A DNA stretch of 32,027 nucleotides from Paracoccaceae bacterium (GTDB taxonomy: Bacteria > Pseudomonadota > Alphaproteobacteria > Rhodobacterales > Rhodobacteraceae). Each line of letters starts with the position of its first letter. Position 1 is the first letter of the stretch. Positions 1 through 8,465 of this stretch are shown piece after piece. The stretch is taken from NCBI GenBank assembly GCA_020629115.1, contig JAHDDY010000011.1, positions 34,372-66,398 on the forward strand, read 5' to 3'. Position numbers and translations under genes: made by a program. The notes under the pieces are model-generated. The model had not been told where the DNA came from. It made no database searches and worked only from the letters and a program-made list of their open reading frames with translations.

Positions 1-5
1 GGGAC

Positions 6-446
6 ATGGGAGTCGATGCGTCGCGGCGGCGCGTCGTCCCGCCCGGGTCGCTCTTCGAGCGGCTGCGGGCGGATGACGAGCACATCGCGCTGGAGGAGGG
101 CGGCTCGGTGGCGGGACGCATCACCTCGATCAAGAGCAACCTCGTCAACATCCTCAACACCCGCGCCGGGAGTTCGGCGAGCGCCCTGACGCTGGGTCTG
201 GGCGACTTCAACGACAGCGCGATGGAATCGAGCAACATGCTCGCCATGGTCGCGCAGGACATCCGCCGCTGCATCCAGGACCACGAGCCGCGGGTCTCGG
301 ACGTGGAGGTCGCCTTCGAGCGGCACGACAACCGCGGCACGCAGCTTCACTTCGTGATCCGCGCCAACACGCGGGTCGGACGGCGCAACGACGTGGTGAC
401 GGTCGATCTCGCCCTGCTGGACGGGCGGCATTTCAGGTTGCGGTGA
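6..446 (+). CDS. tssE: T6SS baseplate subunit TssE (gp25-like)
   Basis: This 146-aa protein belongs to the gp25/lysozyme-like family of T6SS baseplate wedge proteins, which sit with TssF, TssG and TssK at the base of the contractile sheath. The N-terminus shows the family signature GSLFERL (about residues 14-20). The C-terminus has the usual succession of beta strands, with LHFVIRANTRVGRR followed by VTVDLALLDG. The length fits the family (about 130-170 aa). The ATG lies at the very edge of the window, so an upstream start cannot be excluded, although the protein looks complete. It is the first visible gene of a co-directional T6SS block, and the sheath genes that often precede it are not in view. 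Confidence 0.9.
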   Translation: MGVDASRRRVVPPGSLFERLRADDEHIALEEGGSVAGRITSIKSNLVNILNTRAGSSASALTLGLGDFNDSAMESSNMLAMVAQDIRRCIQDHEPRVSDVEVAFERHDNRGTQLHFVIRANTRVGRRNDVVTVDLALLDGRHFRLR

Positions 447-480
447 CGATAACGGTTTTTCTTCGGGGTATGCGGGTAGA

Positions 481-657
481 ATGGCTTTCCTTCGTGAACG
501 GACACATCACAGCAACGTGCTGGACACGCTCCTCAACCGCGACGGGCAATGGGGAGCGGGCCGCGACGCGACCTGCATCCGCGATCTGATACAGGTCCGA
601 TTCGCAGAGAAGGACGACCGGGCACCCGGCGCGCCGAAGACGACGGACGCGCGGTAG
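481..657 (+). CDS. Small 58-aa ORF between tssE and tssF
   Basis: An ATG at 481 opens a 58-codon frame that ends with TAG at 655-657, only four bases before the tssF ATG. It is read as MAFLRERTHH, then SNVLDTLLNRD, then CIRDLIQVRF and a charged tail rich in Lys, Asp and Arg. The tssF start has no convincing Shine-Dalgarno sequence of its own, so translational coupling to this ORF is plausible. The VLDTLLNRD and CIRDLIQV pieces weakly recall the opening of TssE proteins (a VLDRLL...LREL pattern), so this could be a remnant of a second tssE-like gene. It could equally be a small independent protein or non-coding. No function is assigned. Confidence 0.4.
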   Translation: MAFLRERTHHSNVLDTLLNRDGQWGAGRDATCIRDLIQVRFAEKDDRAPGAPKTTDAR

Positions 658-661
658 CGGC

Positions 662-2479
662 ATGGCTTTCAACCGCTACTTTCAGGACGAGCTGGACTAC
701 CTGCGCCGTTCCGGCGCGGAGTTCGCCACCTATTTCCCGAAGCTGTCCACCTATCTGTCGGACCGGAGCAACGATCCGGACGTGGACCGCGTGCTGGAGG
801 GCTTCGCCTTCCTGACCGCGCGCCTGCGCGAGAAGATCGACGACGAGCTGCCCGAGGTCACCCAGACGCTCATCAGCCTGCTGTGGCCCAACTACCTGCG
901 CCCCATCCCGTCCATGTGCATCATGCGCCTCGACCCGGTACCCGGGGCCATCGACGAGCGGCAGACGATCCGGGGCGGCGAGCGGCCGGACCCGGACGAC
1001 GACGGCGCGGCCATGGTCTCGGGCATGGCGGCGGGCAGGCCCTGCCAGTACCGCCTGTGCTCGGATGTCGAAATCCTGCCGCTGACGGTGACGGGCGCGC
1101 GGGCCGAGACCTCGCGCGAGGCGAGCATCGTCACGATCGAGCTGGCCAGCCTCAACGGCGAACCGCTGAACGCCATCGGCATGGAGCGCCTGCGCTTCCA
1201 CCTCGGCAACTCGGATTTCAGCGCGCTGACGCTGAACCTGTGGATTCACCGCTATCTCGGCAGCGCGCGGGTCGAATACGTCCCCGGGGAGGGCGGCCCG
1301 CCCCATGTCCGGGTGCTGGACGCGGGCGCCATCGGGCGCGGGGGGCTGGGCGCGGACGAGGCGGCGATCCCCTATCCGAACAACACCTTTCCGGGCTACC
1401 GCCTGCTTCAGGAATACTACGCCTTTCCGCAGAAATACCATTTCGTCACCGTCGACGACATGCCCCCCGCCCCGGACGGCGCGACCGCGATGCGGCTGGT
1501 GATGGAGTTCGTCCGCCCCCTGCCGCCCGACGTGCGGGTCGACGGGGCGTCGTTCCAGCTTCACTGCGTCCCGGCCATCAACCTCTTCGAGCACGATGCG
1601 ACGCCCATCCTGCTCGACGGCAAGCGCGTCTCCTATCCGGTGATCCCGGCGGGGCGCGACGCGGGGGAGTACGACGTCTTCCAGGTCGAGGAGGTCACGG
1701 GCTGGCGCTCGGGCGGCGAGGGCGGCGGCAGGGGCGACGGCGACGGCCTGACGCGCACCTATCACCGCTTCGAATCCTTCCATCACGAGGTCGAGCGGGT
1801 CGACGGGCGCGAGGCCGTCTACTTCCGCGAGTTGGTGCGCCAGCACATCTCCGGCGAGGGGCTGGCCCGGCATGTCAGCTTCGTCACCGAGGACGAGCGC
1901 CTCAGCGCGCGCGACCGGGAGACGATCTCGATGCGCCTGACCTGCACCAACGGCTTCGCGCCGCTGGAACTGCGCGTCGGCGACCTGACCGTCCCCGGCC
2001 ACGGGATGCCCGCCTACGTGACCCCGACGAACATCACCCGGCCCACCGCCCCGCTCTATCCGGTCGTGGACGGCACGCTGCAATGGATGCTCATCTCGTC
2101 GCTCTCGCTCAACTACCTGTCGCTGCTCAGCCGCGACGCGATCCGCACGATCCTCGCCGCCTACGATTTCGGCGCGCGGGTCGACCGCCAGCGCGAGCGC
2201 GAGGCCCGGCTTCGCCTCGACGGCATCCTGCGGATCGACACCCGCACCACCGACCGCCTGTTCCGCGGCCTGCCGGTGCGGGGCATGGAATCCACCCTCA
2301 CCATCCGGGAGAGCAACTACGCCTCCGAAGGGGAGATGTACCTCTTCACCACCGTACTGGCGGAGTTCTTCGCGCTGTACTCGACCATCAACTCCTTTCA
2401 CCACCTGAAGGTGATCGGCACGGAAAACGGGGAGGTCTACGAATGGACACCGAAGGTCGGTCGCCAGCCCCTCCTCTGA
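662..2479 (+). CDS. tssF: T6SS baseplate subunit TssF (VasA/ImpG)
   Basis: This 605-aa protein is the large wedge component of the T6SS baseplate, where two TssF copies associate with TssG and contact TssK. The N-terminus, MAFNRYFQDELDYLRR, then FAFLTARLREKIDDELPEV and LISLLWPNYLRPIPS, is the characteristic opening of the VasA/ImpG family. The C-terminal part, with YLFTTVLAEFFALYSTINSF, is equally typical. Length matches the family (about 580-630 aa). The gene ends at 2479 and overlaps tssG by 37 bases, as is common for this pair. A long alternative frame runs through it but contains only an Arg/Pro/Gly-rich composition typical of GC-rich shadow frames. Confidence 0.95.
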   Translation: MAFNRYFQDELDYLRRSGAEFATYFPKLSTYLSDRSNDPDVDRVLEGFAFLTARLREKIDDELPEVTQTLISLLWPNYLRPIPSMCIMRLDPVPGAIDERQTIRGGERPDPDDDGAAMVSGMAAGRPCQYRLCSDVEILPLTVTGARAETSREASIVTIELASLNGEPLNAIGMERLRFHLGNSDFSALTLNLWIHRYLGSARVEYVPGEGGPPHVRVLDAGAIGRGGLGADEAAIPYPNNTFPGYRLLQEYYAFPQKYHFVTVDDMPPAPDGATAMRLVMEFVRPLPPDVRVDGASFQLHCVPAINLFEHDATPILLDGKRVSYPVIPAGRDAGEYDVFQVEEVTGWRSGGEGGGRGDGDGLTRTYHRFESFHHEVERVDGREAVYFRELVRQHISGEGLARHVSFVTEDERLSARDRETISMRLTCTNGFAPLELRVGDLTVPGHGMPAYVTPTNITRPTAPLYPVVDGTLQWMLISSLSLNYLSLLSRDAIRTILAAYDFGARVDRQREREARLRLDGILRIDTRTTDRLFRGLPVRGMESTLTIRESNYASEGEMYLFTTVLAEFFALYSTINSFHHLKVIGTENGEVYEWTPKVGRQPLL

Positions 2480-3465
2480 TCGACGAGATCGAGGCGGATG
2501 CGCGGCGTTTCTCCTTCTTCCAGGTGGTCGACACGCTGCTGCGCCATCGCGGGGTGGAGGTCGAGGACGACGCCCTGCGCGCGCAGGGCGAGACGGGTCT
2601 CGTCTTCCGCACCTCGCCCTCGCTCGGCTTCGCCCCGTCGGACGTGGAGAGCGTGCGCCGGGTCGAGAAGCCCGGCGGGGACGGCGACTACCACGAGGTC
2701 ACGACCAACTTCCTCGGCCTGCACGGCGCGTCCTCGCCGATGCCCGGATACTTCCTCGACGGCGCGGTCTGGAGCCGGAACCAGGACGGGGTGCAGCAGG
2801 CGTTCCAGGACTTCTTCTCCGACCGGCTGAACTGGCTGCTCTATCTCGTCTGGCGGAAGTACCGCTACTACATCCGCTACCGCGCGGACGCGCGCGACCG
2901 CTTCTCGGACTGGATGTTCTCCTTCGCCGGTCTCGGCGCGCCGGAGATGCGGGGCGAGACCGGCATCACCTGGGCGAAGCTGCTCACCTATATCGGTCTC
3001 ATCGCCGCGCGCACCCGCTCGCCCGACATGACGGCGGGGGTGATCGCCCACGCGTTCAACCTCCCCGACGTCTCCATCGAGCAGCTCGTGCTGCGCAAGG
3101 TCGAGATTCCCGAGGATCAGCGCATGTGCCTCGGCCGGGCCAACTCGACCCTGGGCTCCGACGCGGTGATCGGCGAGTGGGCCGACGACCGGATGGGCAA
3201 GTTCACCGTGATCTTCCGGAGCCTGAGCTTCGAGCGGTTCCGCGATTTCCTGCCCACGGGCAAGGACTTCGCGCCCTTCAAGGAGCTGGTCGAGTTCCTG
3301 CTCAAGGATCAGCTCGCCTACGACCTGGTGCTGCACACCCACGAGCACGAGACGCCGAACCTGACCCTCGGCGACGAGAGGAAGGGCCTGCTGGGCTGGA
3401 CCAGCTTCACCGGAGAGCCGCGCGGGCCGCACGAGAAGAGCGTCGTCATACCGGCGCGGCTGTGA
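2443..3465 (+). CDS. tssG: T6SS baseplate subunit TssG (VasB/ImpH)
   Basis: This 340-aa protein is the TssG partner of TssF in the baseplate wedge. The ATG at 2443 lies inside the 3' end of tssF and is preceded by a GGAGG at about 2431-2435. That spacing decides the start even though the frame is open much further upstream. Family hallmarks are RRFSFFQVVDTLLRHRG near residue 20, the LGLHGASSPMPGYF motif, and a C-terminal region of short strands ending in VIPARL. The length is normal (about 300-360 aa). The 37-base overlap with tssF suggests coupled translation and equal stoichiometric control. Confidence 0.94.
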   Translation: MDTEGRSPAPPLIDEIEADARRFSFFQVVDTLLRHRGVEVEDDALRAQGETGLVFRTSPSLGFAPSDVESVRRVEKPGGDGDYHEVTTNFLGLHGASSPMPGYFLDGAVWSRNQDGVQQAFQDFFSDRLNWLLYLVWRKYRYYIRYRADARDRFSDWMFSFAGLGAPEMRGETGITWAKLLTYIGLIAARTRSPDMTAGVIAHAFNLPDVSIEQLVLRKVEIPEDQRMCLGRANSTLGSDAVIGEWADDRMGKFTVIFRSLSFERFRDFLPTGKDFAPFKELVEFLLKDQLAYDLVLHTHEHETPNLTLGDERKGLLGWTSFTGEPRGPHEKSVVIPARL

Positions 3466-3481
3466 CGGCGGGGGAGGAAGC

Positions 3482-4900
3482 ATGAAGCTGACCATGACCA
3501 TCGAGAACATCCAGGACGCGACCGGCTCGATCCGCGCGTCCCAGACCTTCACGGCGCGCGGCGGCCTCATCGGCTCGGGCGACGGGGCGGACTGGAAGGT
3601 GCAGGACCTCGGCCGCTCGATCCCCGAGACGGCCCTGCGGGTCGAGGTGGCGGACGGGGCCTTCACCATCGCCCGGGCGGGGGAGGCGGAGGTCTACGTC
3701 AACGACGCCCGCGCGCCCATCGGCCGGGGTGACCGCGCGCGCCTGCGCAACCGCGACAGCATCGTGATCGGGGGGCTGCGCCTCGTCGTGAACCTGCCGG
3801 ACGAGGCGCTGGAGAGCTTTCGCGAGGATGGCTTCACCTCGCTCGACATGCTGATCGAGGGCAAGGCGGACGAGGACGGGGGCCTGCTCGACGCCACGGG
3901 CGACGGCGCGTCCTTCGGCGTGTTCGAGAGCGAGCGCCGGGCCGAGGCGGTGCCCGACCCCGTCGAGGGCGTCTCGCGCCGCAGCCCGACCGCCCGCGAC
4001 ATGGACCCCATCGCGGGTCTGGGCGGGTTCGAGGACCCGGACGGGGACGGGCCGGGCGCGGGCGGCGGCGCGATGCTGCACGCGCTGGAGACGACCCGGC
4101 ACGCCGCCCCCGACATCGCCCAGCCCGACTACGCCACCCAATCGGCCGCCGCCGTGCAGCTCCATGCGCTCGGCGGCACGCCCTCCCGGGCGGGAAAGGA
4201 CGCCATGCAGCCCCCTGCGAGACCCTACGATTTCGAGGACCGGGACGAGGGGGACGGCGGCAGCGTCGATCATATCGCCCTGCGCCCCCTCGCCCGGGCG
4301 CTGGGCCTGCCCATCGGCGAGATATCCCAGGAGGACGCCCAGCGCATCCTCGCCGAGATCGGGGCGGCCCTGCGCGCGGTGGCCGAGGAGATCAACGGTC
4401 TCTACGCCGCGCGCCAGGGCCGGGCGCACCGCTTTCCGCTGGCGACGATGCACATGCACGCCATCGAGGACAACCCGCTGCGCTTCAAGACCTCCGCCGA
4501 GGGGGCGCTGCGCGCGCTGCTGCTCGATCACGGGCCGGTCTACCTCAACGCCCCGGCGGCCTTCCGCGAGACGCTCCGGCATCTGAGCCATCACCAGGAC
4601 GCGACCGAGCAGGCGGTGGACCGGGGTCTCGATTCGCTGATGAAGGCGCTGTCGCCCGAGGCGCTGGAGCGGCGCTTCCGCAACTACGCCCGCCGTGCGC
4701 CCACGCCCGAGGAGCGCGATGCGTGGTGCTGGCGCATGTACCGCCACTACTTCGACGAGCTGCGATCCAAGAACCAGCGCGGCCTGCAACTGCTGTTCTG
4801 GGAGGTGTTCGGCCACGAATACCAGAACACCATGCGCGCCATGGAATGGGACCGCGCCGACGACCCCGACGAAACCGATGCGGAGGAGTTCCAGCCATGA
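3482..4900 (+). CDS. tagH: T6SS FHA-domain protein TagH with degenerate FHA
   Basis: This 472-aa protein has an N-terminal FHA-like fold (about residues 25-105). A low-complexity linker rich in Gly, Ala and Asp follows (about 115-250), then the C-terminal helical domain typical of T6SS-linked FHA proteins (TagH/Fha/ImpI), recognisable by LLFWEVFGHEYQNTMR near the end. Family members act in post-translational activation of T6SS, often downstream of a Thr kinase. The canonical Arg after the first Gly and the Ser/His pair that bind phosphothreonine are not obvious here: the loop reads GLIGSGDGADW and is followed by SIPETALRVEV. No PpkA/PppA pair is visible in the window. The stop TGA overlaps the next ATG (ATGA). 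Confidence 0.88.
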   Translation: MKLTMTIENIQDATGSIRASQTFTARGGLIGSGDGADWKVQDLGRSIPETALRVEVADGAFTIARAGEAEVYVNDARAPIGRGDRARLRNRDSIVIGGLRLVVNLPDEALESFREDGFTSLDMLIEGKADEDGGLLDATGDGASFGVFESERRAEAVPDPVEGVSRRSPTARDMDPIAGLGGFEDPDGDGPGAGGGAMLHALETTRHAAPDIAQPDYATQSAAAVQLHALGGTPSRAGKDAMQPPARPYDFEDRDEGDGGSVDHIALRPLARALGLPIGEISQEDAQRILAEIGAALRAVAEEINGLYAARQGRAHRFPLATMHMHAIEDNPLRFKTSAEGALRALLLDHGPVYLNAPAAFRETLRHLSHHQDATEQAVDRGLDSLMKALSPEALERRFRNYARRAPTPEERDAWCWRMYRHYFDELRSKNQRGLQLLFWEVFGHEYQNTMRAMEWDRADDPDETDAEEFQP

Positions 4901-6231
4901 AGACCCCGATGCGCCTCGGCGCGATGCTGCTGCTGCTGACCCTCGCGGGCGGGTGCGAGACGTACAAGGTCGTCGACGAGACGGTGGCCGGCTTCGTCGC
5001 GGGCGAGGACTACGCCCCCGCCGACGACATCGCCAAGCAGCTGGAGGAAGCCCAGAAGCTGGCCGAGGACGCCGCGAAGCAGGCCGAGGAGATGGCCAAG
5101 CTGGCCGAGGAGGCGAAGGCGGCGGCAGAGGCGGCCAAGCTGGCCGAGGAGGCCGCGAAGGAAGAGATCGCCGCCATGGAGATGGCCGAGATGAAGGCCG
5201 AGGTGGATGCCGCCCTCGACGCCCTCAAGGCCGAGAAGGCCAAGCAGGACGACATCGAGGCCATGATCGCCGCCCTCGACGCCAGGGAGGAGGAGATCGT
5301 CGCGGATTACGAGGCCAAGGAGGCCGCAGTCGTCGCCGACTACGAAGCCAAGGAGGCCGAGATCGTCGCGAAGTACGAGGAGGAGGCGCAGCAGCCGACC
5401 CGCGTGAACGTGAAGGTCTATGCCGAGGCGGACGCGAACCGCAACGCGGATGGCGAGGCGTCCCCCGTTTCCGTCCGCGTGCTGGCGCTCACCTCCGAGC
5501 ATCAGCTCATGGGCACGGACTACTTCGCGCTCCAGGACGACCTGCCCGGCGCGCTGGGCGCGACCTTCGTGGGGGAGCTGAGCGCCGTGAGCGCCGAGCC
5601 GGGCCAGTTCGTCAGCACGGGCGAGCTGGAGGTGCCGCGCACGACCCAGAAGATCGGCGTCATCGCCAGCTTCGCCGACGTGGACCGCGCCATCTGGCGC
5701 GATCATCTCGCGGTTCCGGACCGGGGCGAGGATCTGGCGCTGCTGGTGGCCCTGGACGATTCGGCGGTGCGCATCATGCGCGAGGGCGAGGGGCCGCGCA
5801 TGGTGGTGCCGGTCCCCGCCGCCTTCTCCGTGACGGACCCGGTCGGGGATGACGGTATCGTGCCCGATATCGGGCCGTTCGAGGCCGATATCTTCGACGA
5901 CGCGGACCCGGCGATCGAGGACGAGGCCCCCGCCGCCGGGGTGCCGCCTGTCCCGGACGGGGACGGCGCGCCGGTCCCCGATCCCGCGCCGGTGCCGGAG
6001 ATCTTCTACGACGCGGATGCGGGCAGCATGGTCTTCCTTGACGGGACCACGCGGATGGATTCGACCGCCATGCTCGATCCCGTCGACGGGCCGGGCGGGG
6101 CGAATGCCGTGCTGCTGATGCGCGATCCGGCGGCGATGGCGGGATTCGACGTGCGCACGCTCGTCCCCTTCATGCCGGCCGACGACTTCTGGGATACGGC
6201 CGAGCCGCTCTTCGCCGCCGCGCCCCGCTGA
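4897..6231 (+). CDS. tssJ: Extended TssJ-type T6SS outer-membrane lipoprotein
   Basis: This 444-aa protein begins with a lipoprotein signal whose lipobox LAGGC places the lipidated Cys at residue 20. Residues about 43-165 are an uninterrupted Ala/Glu/Lys-rich helix-former, including 11-residue repeats of the type VADYEAKEA. Residues about 168-300 match TssJ/VasD: VNVKVYAEADANRNADG, then SPVSVRVLAL, IGVIASF and AIWRDH. An acidic, Pro-rich tail of about 140 residues ends the protein. Ordinary TssJ is about 150-190 aa and lacks both additions. TssJ anchors TssM to the outer membrane. The long helix may carry the TssJ domain across part of the periplasm or onto peptidoglycan (inference). The ATG overlaps the tagH stop and has a GGAGGA upstream. 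Confidence 0.8.
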   Translation: MKTPMRLGAMLLLLTLAGGCETYKVVDETVAGFVAGEDYAPADDIAKQLEEAQKLAEDAAKQAEEMAKLAEEAKAAAEAAKLAEEAAKEEIAAMEMAEMKAEVDAALDALKAEKAKQDDIEAMIAALDAREEEIVADYEAKEAAVVADYEAKEAEIVAKYEEEAQQPTRVNVKVYAEADANRNADGEASPVSVRVLALTSEHQLMGTDYFALQDDLPGALGATFVGELSAVSAEPGQFVSTGELEVPRTTQKIGVIASFADVDRAIWRDHLAVPDRGEDLALLVALDDSAVRIMREGEGPRMVVPVPAAFSVTDPVGDDGIVPDIGPFEADIFDDADPAIEDEAPAAGVPPVPDGDGAPVPDPAPVPEIFYDADAGSMVFLDGTTRMDSTAMLDPVDGPGGANAVLLMRDPAAMAGFDVRTLVPFMPADDFWDTAEPLFAAAPR

Positions 6232-6263
6232 CCCCGCCCCCTCTTTCCCGAACCGGAACGCCG

Positions 6264-7607
6264 ATGTCATCGAGAAACAGAGTCATATGGTCCGACGGCC
6301 TCTTCGTGAAGCCGCACCATTTCCAGCAGCAGACCCGCTTCGTCGAATCCCTGGTCCAGAGCCGGGTCGGCGGGATCGAGGGGCATTTCTACGGCTTCAC
6401 CTCGCTTACCCTCGACGCCGAGCAGATGCACCAGGGCAAGGTCGTCATCATCGAGGCGAGCGGCGTCTTCCCGGACGGCACGCCCTTCTCCATCCCGCAG
6501 CAGGACATGGTGCCCGCGCCCCTCGCGCTGACGGGCAGTTTCGCTGCGCAGGACGTGATCTACCTGTGCCTGCCCCTGCAATCCGAGAGCGTGGCCGAGG
6601 TGCAGGAGGACGAGCCGGTCGACCGCCGGGTCGGCGGACGGCTCGCCGCGCGCGACACGGCCCTGCGCGACAACAGCTCGGCCACGGGTCAGCTCACCAC
6701 CATCCGCGTGGGCGCGGTGCGGCCCGTGGTGATGGCGGGGAGCGAGGATCTCAGCTCCTTCTCGACGCTGGCCCTGTGCCGCATCGCCGAGCAGGGGGCC
6801 GACGGCTCGCTGCGCGCGGACGACGCCTTCCTGCCGACCATGCTGTCGGTGTCCTGCTCCAAGAGCCTGCGCCGCTTCGTCGGCGAGTTCGCGGACGGGG
6901 TGCGCCGCCGGGCCGAGGCCATCTCCCAGCGCATCGGCGGGCCGGGCCAGAACGGCGTCGCCGACGTGGCCGACTTCCTGCTGCTGCAATCGCTGAACCG
7001 CATCGAGCCGCTGGCCCAGCACTACAACCGCCTGTCCACCGTCCACCCCCGCACGCTGTACGAGGCGCTGATCCAGATCGCCGGCGAGTTGTCCACCTTC
7101 ATGGCGGACAAGCGCGTCGCCCCGCAATTCGCGCCCTACGACCACGACATGCCGGACCTGTCCTTCGCGCCGGTCATCCGGGCCTTGCGCGGGCTGATGA
7201 GCGAGACGCTGATCCCGACGGCGATGTCCATCCCCGTCCAGCCGAAGAAGCACGGTTTCATGGTCGCCCCCCTGAACGAGCCGGGCATCATCGAGGAGCG
7301 CGAGTTCGTTCTCGCCGTGCGCGCCGACACCTCGCTCGCCCGGCTCCAGAAGGAGTTCCCCGCCCAGACGAAGGTCAGCTCCATCGAGAGCATCCGCGAG
7401 CTGGTCAACCGCCAGCTCAGCGGCGTCACCCTCTCGCCGCTCCCCGTCGCGCCGCGCCAGCTTCCGTACCATGCGGGCTTCGCCTACTTCCAGCTCGACA
7501 AGAACTCGCCGCACTGGAACGCGCTGCGCGGGGCGATGGGCTTCGCCTTCCACGTCGCCGGGGACTTCCCCGGTCTCGAAGTGCAGTTCTGGGCCATTCG
7601 CCCCTAA
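6264..7607 (+). CDS. tssK: T6SS baseplate subunit TssK (VasE/ImpJ)
   Basis: This 447-aa protein is TssK, the trimeric adaptor that links the T6SS baseplate to the membrane complex through TssL and TssM. The N-terminus WSDGLFVKPHHFQQQ is the family signature (usually W.eGlfl.PqHFQqq). The C-terminus PLPVAPRQLPYHAGFAYF, then AFHVAGDFPGLEVQFWAIRP, is also typical. Length is normal (about 440-450 aa). It follows the tssJ-like gene by 32 bases and precedes tssL by 12 bases, matching the conserved tssJ-tssK-tssL order seen across T6SS loci. This supports assigning the unusual upstream lipoprotein as TssJ. Confidence 0.96.
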   Translation: MSSRNRVIWSDGLFVKPHHFQQQTRFVESLVQSRVGGIEGHFYGFTSLTLDAEQMHQGKVVIIEASGVFPDGTPFSIPQQDMVPAPLALTGSFAAQDVIYLCLPLQSESVAEVQEDEPVDRRVGGRLAARDTALRDNSSATGQLTTIRVGAVRPVVMAGSEDLSSFSTLALCRIAEQGADGSLRADDAFLPTMLSVSCSKSLRRFVGEFADGVRRRAEAISQRIGGPGQNGVADVADFLLLQSLNRIEPLAQHYNRLSTVHPRTLYEALIQIAGELSTFMADKRVAPQFAPYDHDMPDLSFAPVIRALRGLMSETLIPTAMSIPVQPKKHGFMVAPLNEPGIIEEREFVLAVRADTSLARLQKEFPAQTKVSSIESIRELVNRQLSGVTLSPLPVAPRQLPYHAGFAYFQLDKNSPHWNALRGAMGFAFHVAGDFPGLEVQFWAIRP

Positions 7608-7619
7608 AGGAGAGACGCC

Positions 7620-8450
7620 ATGGACGGAACGCTCGCCCCGGCCTCCGCACGGGCCGCCCGCCTCAACTTCCGCGAGGACGACGCACCCGCCGCCCCCTCC
7701 GGCGGGGCCGTCGCCGTGGCCGACGCACGCACGCGCATCACCCCGCGCGAGACGCTGACCTTCCAGCTTCGCAACACGAACGACAACGTCATCCTCGATA
7801 TCGCCACCCCCCTCATGGGCCTCGCCGTGCGCCTGCGCGAGATGGAGCGCTGCGACGACATCGAGAGCCTGCACCGGCGCGTCGAGAACGACATCGCCGC
7901 CTTCGAGACCGAGCTGACGAACCGCAAGTACGACAAGGCGACCGTGATCGCCGCGCGCTACTGCCTGTGCTCCTTCGTCGACGAGGCGGTCATGTCGACG
8001 CCCTGGGGGGCCGAGAGCTTCTGGCCCGAGCGCACGATGCTCAGCCTCTTCCACAACGAGAGCTGGGGCGGGGAGAAGTTCTTCGGCGTGCTGGAGCGGG
8101 TGCTCGACCAGTCGGGGCGGTTCCAGGAACTGCTGGAGTTTCTCTACGTCTGCGTCGGCATGGGCTTCGAGGGCAAGTTCCACGTCATGCACAACGGGCG
8201 CAACGTGCTCGACCGCCTGCTGGACACGGTCTACGACGTGCTGGCCAAGCATCGCGGCGAGGCTCCCGAGGCGCTGGCCGCGCCCGAGGACAATGTCGTC
8301 CGCAGCGGCAAGACGTTGCGCAAGGTCACGCCGCTCTGGCTGGTCAGCGCCGTCGGCCTCCTGACGCTGGCGGCGCTCTATTTCGGCTTCCGCTTCTCCC
8401 TCGAACAGGAAATCGGCCGGATCGCGGGCCGGATTTCCGACATCCTGTAG
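7620..8450 (+). CDS. tssL: T6SS inner-membrane protein TssL (DotU family)
   Basis: This 276-aa protein is TssL of the DotU/IcmH type. It is a tail-anchored inner-membrane protein whose cytoplasmic domain binds TssK and the baseplate, and which pairs with TssM. Residues about 55-210 carry the DotU pattern, including ATVIAARYCLCSFVDEAVM, then WGGEKFFGVLERVL and YVCVGMGFEGKF. A single transmembrane helix lies at about residues 238-258, close to the C-terminus. There is no OmpA-like peptidoglycan-binding extension, so this is the short form. A good Shine-Dalgarno (GGAGAG) precedes the ATG. TssM, its usual genetic partner, is not in the window. Confidence 0.95.
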   Translation: MDGTLAPASARAARLNFREDDAPAAPSGGAVAVADARTRITPRETLTFQLRNTNDNVILDIATPLMGLAVRLREMERCDDIESLHRRVENDIAAFETELTNRKYDKATVIAARYCLCSFVDEAVMSTPWGAESFWPERTMLSLFHNESWGGEKFFGVLERVLDQSGRFQELLEFLYVCVGMGFEGKFHVMHNGRNVLDRLLDTVYDVLAKHRGEAPEALAAPEDNVVRSGKTLRKVTPLWLVSAVGLLTLAALYFGFRFSLEQEIGRIAGRISDIL

Positions 8451-8465
8451 CAAGGGCATCCCGAC

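Noticed and set aside
883-2442. Long in-frame extension upstream of tssG inside tssF
   Set aside because: The translation is Arg/Pro/Gly-rich shadow sequence; the GGAGG-preceded ATG at 2443 gives a complete TssG.
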